DNA from: an uncultured bacterium
Lineage (GTDB): Bacteria > Actinomycetota > Coriobacteriia > Coriobacteriales > Eggerthellaceae
DNA length: 54,973 bases
Assembly (NCBI GenBank): GCA_937890835.1
Contig: CALADF010000024.1
Span: 1-54,973, forward strand
Direction: 5' to 3'
Position 1 is the stretch's first letter. Every line of letters begins with the position of its first letter. Below, one piece after another: positions 18,473 through 27,129 of this stretch. Under the pieces are notes generated by a model, which did not search any database, was not told the DNA's origin, and worked only from the letters and a program-made list of their open reading frames with translations. The position numbers and the translations under genes were made by a program.

Positions 18473-18833
18473 AGATCCTCTCCTCACCAAGCCACGCCTG
18501 CGCGCGAGCCTCGAGCCGTCAGATGCACGCCGATCATCGTAACAGCCGGGCACCGCCTGTCGCCTGAAGGCACGACCCAACCCGCCGAATTGCTCGGCGA
18601 ACGTATGCCGAAACGGGAAAGCGCGCAGATCGACAGCGCGTTCGAGCCCGATGCCGGCAGAATCGACGATGCCGCAAGAGTGCTCCGGCAAAGCCTCGTA
18701 AGCAGCTCGTTTTTTACAAATACTTTATTTTGATCGCAAATTCGCCGATAATGACGGTAATCGCGTCCGCAATTCCAAGGTACGTTCGCGATAACGGGGC
18801 AGGCGCCCCGTCGACACATTGTTGGAGGGAATT
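18473..18833. other. Divergent intergenic region, PFOR / binding protein
   Basis: 361 bases between two divergent, probably highly expressed genes. The half nearest PFOR is GC-rich with no visible structure. Bases 18700-18760 are AT-rich: a GATAAT at 18747-18752 lies 17 bases after a weak TTTATT (18724-18729) and is the best guess for the binding-protein promoter. No operator-like dyad was found. Confidence 0.4.
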
Positions 18834-20423
18834 ATGGAACAGGCTAAACTGACTCGCCGCGGCTTCCTCGCAGGCACGGCGGCAACCGGCGCCCTCGCCG
18901 CGCTCACGCTGAGCGGCTGCGGCGGTGGAGACAAACCCGCTAGCTCGGGCGCTGCTGACTCCGGCGAGGCGAAGGTCGCAGACGCCATCACGGCTGCGGC
19001 TGCTTACAGCTCCACGAACTGCAACCCCATCGGCAACAGCTCCGCTTTGATGCTCGCCGCAACCTGGCATGTCTTCGAGGGCCTCTACGATCTCGACCTG
19101 CATACCTACAAGACCTACAACGGCCTTGCCGCAGGCGAGCCCGTCAAGGTCACCGAGACCGAGTACGAGGTTGCTCTGCGTGACGGCGCCAAGTACTCCG
19201 ACGGCTCCGACGTCGTCGCCGCCGACGTGGTCAACGCATTCGAGAAGAACATGGCCGACGCCACCTACGGCGCCTTCCTCACCTTCATCGAGTCCGTCTC
19301 CGCCAAGGATGACAAGACCGTCACCTTCAAGCTGAAGTACCCCTTCGAGTCCCTGCTGAAGGGCCGTCTGTCCGTGGTCAAGGTCTTCCCCGCCTCTCTC
19401 ACCGACGAGCAGCTCAAGACCAAGCCCATCGGCTCCGGCCCGTGGATGTACGAGTCCATTAACGGCGACGACGGCGGCACCATCAAGTTCGTCAAGAACG
19501 AGAATTACAACGGCAGCATGCCGGCTCCGTGCGCCGAGATGGACTGGAACGTCCTGCTCGACAACACTTCCCGCACCACCGCCATCACCGACGGTTCCGT
19601 GCTGGCCATCGAGAACGTGCCGGACACCAACGCCGAGCAGATCGAGGGCGCAGGCGCCACGGTCGAATACGTCGACGGCTTCGCGCTGCCCTTCCTGATG
19701 TTCAACTGCAAGAAGGCCCCCTTCGACGACGTGCGCGTGCGTCAGGCCTTCTACTACGCCATCAACTACGACAAGCTCATCTCCAACCAGATGGCAGGCC
19801 ATGCCAACGCCGCGACGAGCTTCCTTCCGAAGTCCTACGCCAACTACCATGAGGCCTCCACGGTCTACACCTACGATCCCGAGAAGGCTAAGAGCCTGCT
19901 CGCCGAGGCGGGTCAGGACGGCCTGGCTCTCGAGCTCATGGTCAACAACAACTGGGTCAAGGACCTCGCGCCCCAGATCAAGGAAGACCTCGCCGCCGTC
20001 GGCGTGAACGCCACCATCAACGAGACCAAGATCGACTGGGCTGCTCTGGCCCCCTCCGATGCCGTCCTCCCCTACGACGTCATGCTGACGCCGGGCGATC
20101 CGTCTTGCTTCGGCAACGACCCCGACCTGCTGATGACCTGGTGGTACGGCGACAACGTCTGGACCCAGGGCCGTTCTTGCTGGAAGGGCACCGACGCTTG
20201 GACCGAGCTGCAGGATCTGCTCCAGCAGGCTCGCGAGGAGGCCGACACCGCCAAGCAGCAGGAGATCTGGAACAAGTGCTTCGATCTCATCGCCGAGAAC
20301 GTTCCGCTGTACCCGCTCTTCCATCGTCAGGTCGCCACCGCGTGGCAGGCCGACAAGCTCGAGGACTTCGCGCCCATCTCCACGACGGGCCTCGTCTTCC
20401 TCGGCGCCACGCCGCTCGCCTAA
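18834..20423 (+). CDS. ABC transporter substrate-binding lipoprotein, family 5
   Basis: Extracellular solute-binding protein of 529 aa in the DppA/OppA/NikA family. The N-terminus combines a twin-arginine-like TRRGFLAG (7-14) with a lipobox LSGC at Cys29, so it is a lipoprotein that may leave by Tat. Family-5 features follow, including the GTGPW-like IGSGPWMYES and VRQAFYYAINYDKLISNQMAG. The ATG at 18834 follows TTGGAGGGA. Family 5 proteins bind peptides, nickel, opines and, in Haemophilus ducreyi SatA, N-acetylneuraminate. The gene lies upstream of the permease and fused permease-ATPase, but a terminator and about 400 bases intervene, which would keep the binding protein in excess. Substrate is unproven; sialic acid is suggested by the catabolic genes further on. 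Confidence 0.9.
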   Translation: MEQAKLTRRGFLAGTAATGALAALTLSGCGGGDKPASSGAADSGEAKVADAITAAAAYSSTNCNPIGNSSALMLAATWHVFEGLYDLDLHTYKTYNGLAAGEPVKVTETEYEVALRDGAKYSDGSDVVAADVVNAFEKNMADATYGAFLTFIESVSAKDDKTVTFKLKYPFESLLKGRLSVVKVFPASLTDEQLKTKPIGSGPWMYESINGDDGGTIKFVKNENYNGSMPAPCAEMDWNVLLDNTSRTTAITDGSVLAIENVPDTNAEQIEGAGATVEYVDGFALPFLMFNCKKAPFDDVRVRQAFYYAINYDKLISNQMAGHANAATSFLPKSYANYHEASTVYTYDPEKAKSLLAEAGQDGLALELMVNNNWVKDLAPQIKEDLAAVGVNATINETKIDWAALAPSDAVLPYDVMLTPGDPSCFGNDPDLLMTWWYGDNVWTQGRSCWKGTDAWTELQDLLQQAREEADTAKQQEIWNKCFDLIAENVPLYPLFHRQVATAWQADKLEDFAPISTTGLVFLGATPLA

Positions 20424-20464
20424 CATCGCAGGGCAGTCGAAAAAGCTGACGTAAAGCTTATCGG

Positions 20465-20494
20465 GAACCCGCTCTTCGGAGCGGGTTCTTTCTA
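20465..20494 (+). terminator. Terminator after the binding-protein gene
   Basis: Perfect stem GAACCCGCTC (20465-20474), loop TTCG, GAGCGGGTTC (20479-20488), then TTTCT. Strong enough to limit read-through from the binding-protein gene into the permease genes. Confidence 0.92.
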
Positions 20495-20657
20495 TGTCGG
20501 AGCAACTCGCGCCCAGCTCCTCGCCTAAACCCGGCGACCCTCGCCCTTGCGCCGAAAGCCGTTTCGACGCGCACGCAAACCCCCTGTCCGGGCGGATCGC
20601 GCTCGCCGCCGGTTGCGCAAAATCGCGCGAGCCAAAGCCCGCGTCCACGCTGCCGTT

Positions 20658-20679
20658 GCGATTTATTTCCCTAAATCGC
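20658..20679. promoter_or_regulatory. Perfect 8-bp inverted repeat before the permease genes
   Basis: GCGATTTA (20658-20665) and TAAATCGC (20672-20679) flank a 6-base spacer in the 402-base gap between the binding protein and permease. A TAGAAT hexamer at 20690-20695 directly after it could be a -10 box, which would make the dyad an operator over the -35 region. No second copy was noticed in the window. Confidence 0.5.
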
Positions 20680-20765
20680 TCGGTTAAAGTAGAATAGTAA
20701 CGCTTGTGCCTGTGCGCCTTCTTACGGGTAACAGTCGGTTTGCACGGGCAAAGGAATTGTTGGGA

Positions 20766-20804
20766 GGGGGTCAAACCCCCATCGATCGGGGCGATAGACG
20801 CCCC
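20766..20804 (+). other. Two tandem stem-loops in the permease leader
   Basis: GGGGG-TCAAA-CCCCC (20766-20780) and GGGGCG-ATAGA-CGCCCC (20788-20804) are perfect hairpins ending 21 bases before the chosen GTG start and just before its ribosome binding site. They could stabilise the mRNA or tune translation. They are not followed by a T-run and so are not terminators. Confidence 0.6.
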
Positions 20805-20825
20805 ACCATGGGAAAGGGGGGTGCG

Positions 20826-21773
20826 GTGAATAATCTATTGCGCTTGATCGGCAATCGTATCCTATGGCTGCCCGTCATGATCATCGGTGTCACCATCCTC
20901 GTCTTCTTTATCATGTCGCTTTCCCCCATCGACCAGGCTTACTCGGTTCTGGGCGAAAACGCAACGGCAGAGCAAGCCCAGGCATACCGCGAAGAGCACG
21001 GTCTGAACGATCCTCTCATCGTGCAGTACGGGCGCTTCATGGCAGGGCTCGTCCAGGGAGACCTCGGCACCTACGGCGCATCGAACATGTCGGTGGCCCA
21101 GCGCGTGGCGGAGGCTTTGCCCATCACGCTGCAGTTGACCTTCATGGGCCTCATCATCGCGGTCTTCTTCGCCGTCATTTTGGGCGTCATATCCGCGCTG
21201 TATCGCGATCGCTGGCCCGACCAGATCATCCGCGTGTTCTCGATCGCCTGCATCGCGACTCCCTCGTTTTGGCTGGCGGTTCTGCTGATCCTGCTGTTCC
21301 AGGGCGTTTTGCCCGCATCAGGCAAGCTGCCGAGCTTCGCCGCCGACCCAAGCGGGTGGATGGCGCGCATGGCGCTGCCCGCGATCTCGCTGGGCGTGCC
21401 CGTCATCGGCCAGCTCACCCGCGTCGTACGTACCTCGATGGTTGAAGAGCTCGACAAAGACTACGTGCGCACCGCCCTCGGCGCCGGCATTCCGAAGAGC
21501 ATCGTCGTCGCGCGCAACGTGCTGCGCAACGCGCTCATCACGCCCGTCACCGTGCTGGGCCTGCGCATCGGCTACCTTATCGGCGGCGCAGTCATCATCG
21601 AGGTCATCTTCAACCTACCCGGCATGGGCATGGCGATCCTCTCGGGCATTCAATCCAACTACGTCATGCTCGTGCAGGGCGTCGTTTTGTGCGTGTCCGT
21701 CGCGTTCATCATCATCAACATCATCGTGGATATGCTCTATATCCTGATTGACCCGAGAATCAGGACGGTGTAA
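20826..21773 (+). CDS. ABC transporter permease, DppB type
   Basis: Inner-membrane permease of 315 aa with six predicted helices and the DppB/OppB architecture: first helix LPVMIIGVTILVFFIMSLSP, a long outer loop, then the coupling segment with the EAA-type motif VRTALGAGIPKSIVVARNVLRNALI (about 215-240) and DPRIRTV at the end. The GTG at 20826 is chosen because AAGGGGG stands just upstream and the protein then begins at the expected place; in-frame ATG 20808 and earlier starts would translate through the two leader hairpins. It forms the membrane pore with the permease half of the next gene, four bases downstream. Confidence 0.9.
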   Translation: MNNLLRLIGNRILWLPVMIIGVTILVFFIMSLSPIDQAYSVLGENATAEQAQAYREEHGLNDPLIVQYGRFMAGLVQGDLGTYGASNMSVAQRVAEALPITLQLTFMGLIIAVFFAVILGVISALYRDRWPDQIIRVFSIACIATPSFWLAVLLILLFQGVLPASGKLPSFAADPSGWMARMALPAISLGVPVIGQLTRVVRTSMVEELDKDYVRTALGAGIPKSIVVARNVLRNALITPVTVLGLRIGYLIGGAVIIEVIFNLPGMGMAILSGIQSNYVMLVQGVVLCVSVAFIIINIIVDMLYILIDPRIRTV

Positions 21774-21777
21774 CGAC

Positions 21778-23793
21778 ATGGTTAAACTCCGTGAGAAAAC
21801 TACCCAGAAGCTCGAGGGCAAGGTGCGCTTCCGTCGCTGGAAGAACATGACCATCGGCGCACGCATCTCGCTCATCGTGCTCGTCCTCGTGGTGCTCATC
21901 GCGATCCTCGCGAACATGATCGCACCGCACAACCCCTACGAGATCTTCACCGCGCGTCAAGCCCCCAACGCCGACTTCCTCTTCGGAACCGACGACAAGG
22001 GCCGCGACATCCTCTCGCGCATGATGTACGGCGCGCGCTACTCGCTGGTGATCGGCCTTGGCGCGACGGCGTTCGCCCTCGTGTTCGGCTCCATCATCGG
22101 CGCCTTGGCAGCGGTCACGCGCTCCTGGATCTCCAACATCATCATGCGCGTCCTCGACATCATCATGTCGTTCCCCGGCATCGCGCTCGCAGCGACGTTC
22201 GTCATCGTGTTCGGCAACTCGCTGCCCTCGATCATCTTCGCCATCGGCTTCCTCTACATTCCGCAGATCGCGCGTATCGTGCGCGCCAACGTCATGAGCG
22301 AATACAACCAGGATTACGTCCGCGCCGTCATCGTCTCCGGCGCACGTGCTCCTTGGATCCTCGCCAAACATGTCGTGCGCAACTGCATCGCGCCGGTCAT
22401 GGTGTTCACCATCGTGCTCGTCGCCGACGCAATCGTGTTCGAGGCTTCGCTGTCGTTCATCTCCGCCGGCATTCCCGAGCCGACGCCGACCTGGGGCAAC
22501 ATCCTCTCCGACGCGCGTGACGGCGTTTTGGCCGGACGTTGGTGGCAGGCCCTGTTCCCGGGTCTTGCCATCATGATCACGGTTTTGTGCCTGAACATCC
22601 TCTCGGAGGGCATGACCGACGCGCTGGCCGCCGCGCCGAAGGCTCCCATCGCCGCAGGCGACGACAAGCTCAACTCCGATCGCGAGGCCGACCGCATGGT
22701 CGCCGATCCGAAGCTGGCTTACGCCGCCCAGGCCGAGATGCTCGAGAAGCGCCTCGGAGCCCTCAAGGAAATCGAGAAGCAGCGCACCGACCGCTTCCCC
22801 GCGCGCACTGACGTGCCGCCCATCCTCGAGGTCAAAGACCTCTGCATCAAGTTCCCGCGCCACGGCGATGTCAACGTCGTCGATCACGTGAGCTTCGTGG
22901 TTCGCCCGCGCCAGACCATGGGCCTTGTGGGCGAATCCGGCTGCGGCAAATCGATCACGTCGCTGACCATCATGGGCCTGCTCGACAAGAAGGCTCAGAT
23001 CTCGGGCGAGATCCTCTACGACGGACGCAACCTGCTCGCCATGAGCGAGCGCGAGATGAACGAGCTGCGCGGCCGCGAGATCGCCATGATCTACCAAGAC
23101 GCGCTTTCCTCGCTCAACCCCTCCATGCTCATCCGTGCGCAGATGAAACAGCTCACCAAGCGCGGTGGCACCCGCTCCGCCGAGGAACTGCTCGAGCTGG
23201 TCGGCCTCGACCCCAAACGCACGCTCGACTCGTATCCGCATGAGCTCTCGGGCGGTCAGCGCCAGCGCGTGCTCATCGCCATGGCGCTCACCCGCGACCC
23301 GAAGGTCATCATCGCCGACGAGCCCACGACAGCGCTTGACGTCACGGTGCAAAAGCAGGTCGTCGACCTTCTGAACAAGCTTCAGAAGGAGCTCGGCTTC
23401 GCCATGGTGTTCGTCAGCCACGACCTTGCGCTCGTCGCGGAAGTGGCGAACTCCATCACCGTCATGTACGCAGGGCAGGTCGTCGAGCAGGGCCCGGTGA
23501 GCGAGATCCTCACCAACCCCATCCACGAGTACACCCGCGGCCTTCTCGGCTCGGTTCTGTCCATCGAGGCGGGCGGCGACCGTCTGCACCAGGTGCCCGG
23601 CGCCGTGCCCAGCCCGAAGGACTTCCCCGAAGGCGACCGCTTCACGCCGCGCTCGAGCCATCCGGACAAGGTCTCCCCTATTCGCCCGATGCTCAAACGT
23701 CTCGCCAACACGGATCATTACTACGCCGAGCTGCCTGACAGCGAGCTTGCGCGCCTCGGCATCAAGCCTTACGTCTCGGGAGGTGACCGCTAA
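21778..23793 (+). CDS. Fused ABC permease (DppC type) and ATPase (DppD type)
   Basis: A 671-aa fusion. Residues about 1-285 form a DppC permease with six helices, including FGTDDKGRDILSRMMYGAR (about 62-80) and the coupling stretch DYVRAVIVSGARAPWILAKHV. A charged linker (about 285-345) leads to a complete ATPase: Walker A GESGCGKS (about 388-395), signature LSGGQRQR (about 493-500), Walker B VIIADEPTTALD, and the C-terminal PIHEYTRGLLGS oligopeptide-transporter extension. The usual separate dppC and dppD genes are joined; similar fusions are annotated in other Actinobacteria and, from memory, a comparable arrangement occurs in sialic-acid SatABCD transporters. The ATPase drives uptake with the partner encoded next. 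Confidence 0.93.
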   Translation: MVKLREKTTQKLEGKVRFRRWKNMTIGARISLIVLVLVVLIAILANMIAPHNPYEIFTARQAPNADFLFGTDDKGRDILSRMMYGARYSLVIGLGATAFALVFGSIIGALAAVTRSWISNIIMRVLDIIMSFPGIALAATFVIVFGNSLPSIIFAIGFLYIPQIARIVRANVMSEYNQDYVRAVIVSGARAPWILAKHVVRNCIAPVMVFTIVLVADAIVFEASLSFISAGIPEPTPTWGNILSDARDGVLAGRWWQALFPGLAIMITVLCLNILSEGMTDALAAAPKAPIAAGDDKLNSDREADRMVADPKLAYAAQAEMLEKRLGALKEIEKQRTDRFPARTDVPPILEVKDLCIKFPRHGDVNVVDHVSFVVRPRQTMGLVGESGCGKSITSLTIMGLLDKKAQISGEILYDGRNLLAMSEREMNELRGREIAMIYQDALSSLNPSMLIRAQMKQLTKRGGTRSAEELLELVGLDPKRTLDSYPHELSGGQRQRVLIAMALTRDPKVIIADEPTTALDVTVQKQVVDLLNKLQKELGFAMVFVSHDLALVAEVANSITVMYAGQVVEQGPVSEILTNPIHEYTRGLLGSVLSIEAGGDRLHQVPGAVPSPKDFPEGDRFTPRSSHPDKVSPIRPMLKRLANTDHYYAELPDSELARLGIKPYVSGGDR

Positions 23794-24653
23794 TGGCTGA
23801 CAAGCTGAAAAACGCCTCCGCTGATCTGGAGGGAACGTCTAACGACAAAGACACGCCCATCATCTTCCTCGACAACGTGAAGGTGACTTTCAAAACGCGT
23901 ACCGGCTCCATCCTGCACCCTAACAAGGTCCAGGCCGTGAAGGGGCTCACCCTCAAGCTGATGCCCGGCGAGACCATCGGCATCGTCGGCGAATCCGGTT
24001 GCGGCAAGTCCACGACCGCCAACGTCATGTGCGGCCTGCAAAAGCCCACGGAAGGCCGCGTGTTCTTCAAGGGCAAAGACGTCACCAACCGTACGGCGGC
24101 CGACCGCCGTACCATCGGTCGCGTCATCTCGGTGGTCTTCCAGGATCCGGCGACCGCGCTCAACGCGCGCATGTCCATCCGCGAGCAGCTCATGGACCCC
24201 ATGATCGTGCACAAGGTGGGCGACAAGGCATCGCGCGAGGCCCGTGTTCACGAGCTCATCGAGATGGTGGGCCTGCCCGAGTCGGTTCTCGACGCGCTGC
24301 CCGGCCAAATGTCCGGCGGACAGCGCCAGCGCGTCGCCATCGCCCGCGCTCTGTCGCTTAAGCCCGACGCCATCATAGCCGACGAGCCCACCTCGGCTCT
24401 CGACGTTTCGGTTCGCGCGCAGATCTTGAACCTTCTGATGGATCTGAAGAAGGAGCTCGGGCTCGCCATGGTGTTCATCAGCCATGACATCCAGACCGTG
24501 CGCTACATCTCCGACCGCATCGTCGTCATGAACGGCGGTCTTGCGGTCGAGGAGGGAACCGCCGAGCAGATCTTCGACAACCCGAAGGACGAGTACACGC
24601 GCCTGCTCCTCGGCGCGGCGCCCTCGTTGCTTCACCCCGATCTGGGCAAGTAA
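23793..24653 (+). CDS. ABC transporter ATPase, DppF type
   Basis: Cytoplasmic ATPase of 286 aa that pairs with the ATPase half of the fused protein. Walker A GESGCGKST (about 62-70), Q-loop VVFQDP, signature MSGGQRQR (about 170-177), Walker B AIIADEPTSALD and switch His in FISHD are all present. The DppF-type C-terminus PKDEYTRLLLGAAPSL follows. Its ATG overlaps the previous stop as TAATG, indicating translational coupling. Two tandem terminators close the operon. Confidence 0.94.
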   Translation: MADKLKNASADLEGTSNDKDTPIIFLDNVKVTFKTRTGSILHPNKVQAVKGLTLKLMPGETIGIVGESGCGKSTTANVMCGLQKPTEGRVFFKGKDVTNRTAADRRTIGRVISVVFQDPATALNARMSIREQLMDPMIVHKVGDKASREARVHELIEMVGLPESVLDALPGQMSGGQRQRVAIARALSLKPDAIIADEPTSALDVSVRAQILNLLMDLKKELGLAMVFISHDIQTVRYISDRIVVMNGGLAVEEGTAEQIFDNPKDEYTRLLLGAAPSLLHPDLGK

Positions 24654-24670
24654 TCGATCTTTCACAGCGC

Positions 24671-24715
24671 CCGCGTCGGCAAGCCGTATGCGATCGCCGA
24701 CGCGGCGTCCTTTTC
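24671..24715 (+). terminator. First terminator of the transporter operon
   Basis: CCGCGTCGGC (24671-24680) pairs perfectly with GCCGACGCGG (24696-24705), then CGTCCTTTTCC. It lies 17 bases after the ATPase stop. Confidence 0.8.
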
Positions 24716-24717
24716 CA

Positions 24718-24776
24718 CGAAAACCCCCTGCTGCTTCAAGTCTTTCGCGACGCGATCAGCAGGGGGTTTTCGTTTC
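24718..24776 (+). terminator. Second, stronger terminator of the transporter operon
   Basis: A 16-bp stem: CGAAAACCCCCTGCTG (24718-24733) with CAGCAGGGGGTTTTCG (24757-24772), then TTTC. It follows the first hairpin directly and separates the transporter from the dehydrogenase gene. Confidence 0.88.
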
Positions 24777-24862
24777 GGCTTCTTTAAACCTCGCGACTCC
24801 GATGCCTCCTGATAATCCGCAGATCTAAGATAACCTGCGCATAATCTACGTTAGGAGGCATC

Positions 24863-25951
24863 ATGCGAACCATTCAAATGAGCAGCTACACCGTCGGCGA
24901 GGATTGCTTCGATGCGATTCCCTCCGTCTTGGCACCGCATCGAGCCGAAAGCGTTGTATTGGTAGGGGGAAAACGCGCGCTTGCCGCCGCCGCACCTGGC
25001 ATTAGAGCAGCGCTTGGGAAAACGCAGGTCAAGATACTCGACGAAATCGTCTACGGCACCGACTCGACGCAATCGACCATCGATGCGCTCGTGGACAACG
25101 AGGCCTTTCGCGCCGCAGACATCGCGTTCGCAATCGGCGGCGGAAAGGCAATAGACACCGTGAAGACGGCAGCCCAAAAGCTGTCCAAGATCGTGTTCTC
25201 CGTGCCGACCATCTGCTCCAACTGCTCGAGTGCCACCACCATCGCCGTCGTCTACAACGACGACCATTCGTTCAAGGGCTACGTGCACATGGATGCGCCC
25301 GCGCACGTCTTCATCAACCCCGCCATCATAGCCGCCGCGCCCGACGAGTATTTCTGGGCGGGAATCGGCGACGCTCTCTCTAAGCAACCCGAAGTCGAGT
25401 ACGCCACGAGCGAGGCCGAGCTCACGCACACCGGAACGCTCGGACTCAACCTCGCCCATACCTGCACCGAGCCGCTCATGACCTACGGCGAGCAGGGACT
25501 CGCGGATGTGCGCGCGGGCAGATCGAGCGAGGCGGTCCGCCAGATCGCCCTCGACATCGTGGTCAACACAGGTTACGTGTCGAACCTCACCAACCAGCCC
25601 GACTTTTACTATAACTCGTCGCTCGCGCACGCCTTCTACAACGCCACCACGGGCATCCCGCGACCGGGACGCGTTCACCTGCACGGCGAAGTGGTGAGCT
25701 TCGGCGTGCTCGTGCTGTTCGCCTACATCGGCGACACCGCCGAGCTTCAACGCTACGCAAGCTTCAACAAGAAACTCGGCCTGCCCGTCACCTTGGCGGA
25801 GCTTGATTTAGACGAAAGCCATCTGCCCCGCATCGCCGAGCTCGCTCAAGAAACCAAGGAATGGGCGCAGGCTCATCCCGCGCCGTTTTCGCCCGAAGCG
25901 TTCATCGAGGCCATCAAGGCCGCCGACGCGTTCGGCCGCAACCTAGGTTGA
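24863..25951 (+). CDS. Iron-containing alcohol dehydrogenase / glycerol dehydrogenase family
   Basis: Metal-dependent NAD(P)-linked dehydrogenase of 362 aa. The glycine-rich cofactor segment IAFAIGGGKAIDTVKTAA (about 90-107) and the metal ligands in GIGDALSK (Asp about 170), SSLAHAF (His about 256) and HLHGEVVSFG (His about 273) match the GldA-like branch. TTAGGAGG precedes the ATG at 24863. It lies between the transporter terminators and the promoter of the lyase operon, so it has its own transcript. Possible substrates are glycerol, a sugar aldehyde or a hydroxy acid; the sequence does not say. A link to the amino-sugar genes is by position only. Confidence 0.88.
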   Translation: MRTIQMSSYTVGEDCFDAIPSVLAPHRAESVVLVGGKRALAAAAPGIRAALGKTQVKILDEIVYGTDSTQSTIDALVDNEAFRAADIAFAIGGGKAIDTVKTAAQKLSKIVFSVPTICSNCSSATTIAVVYNDDHSFKGYVHMDAPAHVFINPAIIAAAPDEYFWAGIGDALSKQPEVEYATSEAELTHTGTLGLNLAHTCTEPLMTYGEQGLADVRAGRSSEAVRQIALDIVVNTGYVSNLTNQPDFYYNSSLAHAFYNATTGIPRPGRVHLHGEVVSFGVLVLFAYIGDTAELQRYASFNKKLGLPVTLAELDLDESHLPRIAELAQETKEWAQAHPAPFSPEAFIEAIKAADAFGRNLG

Positions 25952-26090
25952 TTCGCGAGAAGGGCGAATAACCGCACTTCGAAACGCCGCCGCGCCCGAA
26001 AGCAACCTCGGCTAATCAACGCCCCTCTCCGCGCCCTTCGGGCGGCCTTCGGATATTGTGTCGAGGTTAGCTTGACGCAATGCATCTTCC

Positions 26091-26119
26091 TTGACGCGAC
26101 CCCTTTTCACAACTATAGT
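26091..26119 (+). promoter_or_regulatory. Promoter of the lyase-epimerase-kinase operon
   Basis: TTGACG (26091-26096), 17-base spacer, TATAGT (26114-26119): five and four of six consensus matches at ideal spacing, with the start predicted near 26126, 33 bases before the lyase ATG. A second TTGACG lies 19 bases upstream at 26072. Confidence 0.82.
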
Positions 26120-26139
26120 TTTTCAAGTTTAGTCAACTT
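26111..26139. promoter_or_regulatory. Dyads overlapping the -10 box and start site
   Basis: The perfect palindrome AACTATAGTT (26111-26120) contains the -10 hexamer. AAGTT-TAGTC-AACTT (26125-26139) covers the predicted start. Both positions suit a repressor operator. No regulator gene is present in the operon. Confidence 0.5.
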
Positions 26140-26158
26140 CTATCAGAAGGCAGGAAGT

Positions 26159-27109
26159 ATGGAAACCTCCCAGTTCCGCGGCGTGATTCCTCCCGTGGTC
26201 ATCCCCCTTTCCGCGAAGAAGACCCTCGATCTCGAGGCCTTCGACCGTTCGATCAATCGCATGATCGACGCAGGCGTCGACGGATTGTTCTTCCTCGGCT
26301 CGAGCGGAGAGGTGGCGTTTCTCACCGATGCGCAGCGCTATCATGTGCTGCAGGAGGCGGTCGCCATCGTCAACGGTCGCGTGCCGGTGCTCGCGGGCAT
26401 CATCGATATGGAGACCATGCGCGTGGTCGATCAGGCAAAACGCGCTGCCGGATTCGGTGTCGACGCCCTCGTCGCCACGGCTCCGTTCTACGCGCTCGGC
26501 GGCCCGAAGGAGGTCGAACGTCATTTCCGCGCTATTCGCGAGCACACCGACCTTCCCCTTTTCGCCTATGACCTTCCCGTGTGCGTTCACACCAAGCTCG
26601 ACCCGACCATGCTCGTGCGCCTCGGACAGGACGGCGTTCTGCAAGGCGTCAAGGACTCCTCCGGCGACGACGTGAGCTTCCGCTGGCTCATGCTCGAGAA
26701 CGAGGACGCCGGTCACCCCCTTCAGCTTTTAACCGGCCATGAGGTCGTCGTCGACGGCGCCTACCTTGGCGGCGCCGACGGCTCGGTTCCGGGTCTGGCC
26801 AACATCGACCCGAAGAGCTATGTCGAGCAGTGGCGCGCCGCGCAGGAGGGCGATTGGGCGCGCGTCAAGGAACTTCAGGATCACCTCGCGCGCCTCATGT
26901 TCATCACGCGTCGCGTTCGCGCAACCGTCGGCTTCGGCGCAGGCGTCGGCGCGTTCAAGACGGCGCTGTGGCAAATGGGCGTGTTCAATACGAACCAGAT
27001 GCGCGAGCCCGTCCAGCCCCTCGTCGGCGAGGACGTCGAGACCATCGTCGAGGTCCTGAAGGCCGAGGGCATGATGGATCCCGACGCCCCCATCCGCGAG
27101 AGCTTCTAA
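26159..27109 (+). CDS. DapA/NanA-family aldolase, probable N-acetylneuraminate lyase
   Basis: Class I aldolase of 316 aa in the dihydrodipicolinate synthase / N-acetylneuraminate lyase superfamily. Visible: the GLFFLGSSGEVAFL segment (about 41-54) with the family G-S/T-S/T-G-E motif, the catalytic Tyr in FAYDLPVC (about 137-144), and the Schiff-base Lys in LQGVKDSSGD (about 163-172). AGGCAGGAAG precedes the ATG at 26159; the longer frame from 26072 runs through the promoter and is rejected. The active-site details do not by themselves separate lyase, KDG aldolase or DapA. The next two genes, an epimerase and a kinase, favour cleavage of sialic acid to ManNAc and pyruvate. Not DapA, since there is no lysine-pathway context. 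Confidence 0.85.
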   Translation: METSQFRGVIPPVVIPLSAKKTLDLEAFDRSINRMIDAGVDGLFFLGSSGEVAFLTDAQRYHVLQEAVAIVNGRVPVLAGIIDMETMRVVDQAKRAAGFGVDALVATAPFYALGGPKEVERHFRAIREHTDLPLFAYDLPVCVHTKLDPTMLVRLGQDGVLQGVKDSSGDDVSFRWLMLENEDAGHPLQLLTGHEVVVDGAYLGGADGSVPGLANIDPKSYVEQWRAAQEGDWARVKELQDHLARLMFITRRVRATVGFGAGVGAFKTALWQMGVFNTNQMREPVQPLVGEDVETIVEVLKAEGMMDPDAPIRESF

Positions 27110-27129
27110 CCGGACGAAACCGCAGGCTT

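Noticed and set aside
14744..18733. 1329-aa open frame on the plus strand opposite PFOR
   Set aside because: It is the antisense shadow of a clearly recognised PFOR with all iron-sulfur and TPP motifs; high GC keeps the opposite frame open.
20766..20804. Riboswitch before the permease
   Set aside because: Two simple perfect hairpins only; no conserved multi-helix core of a known class was recognised.
26159..27109. Assignment as DapA (lysine biosynthesis)
   Set aside because: Superfamily motifs fit, but the operon partners are an AGE epimerase and a sugar kinase and no lysine genes are near.
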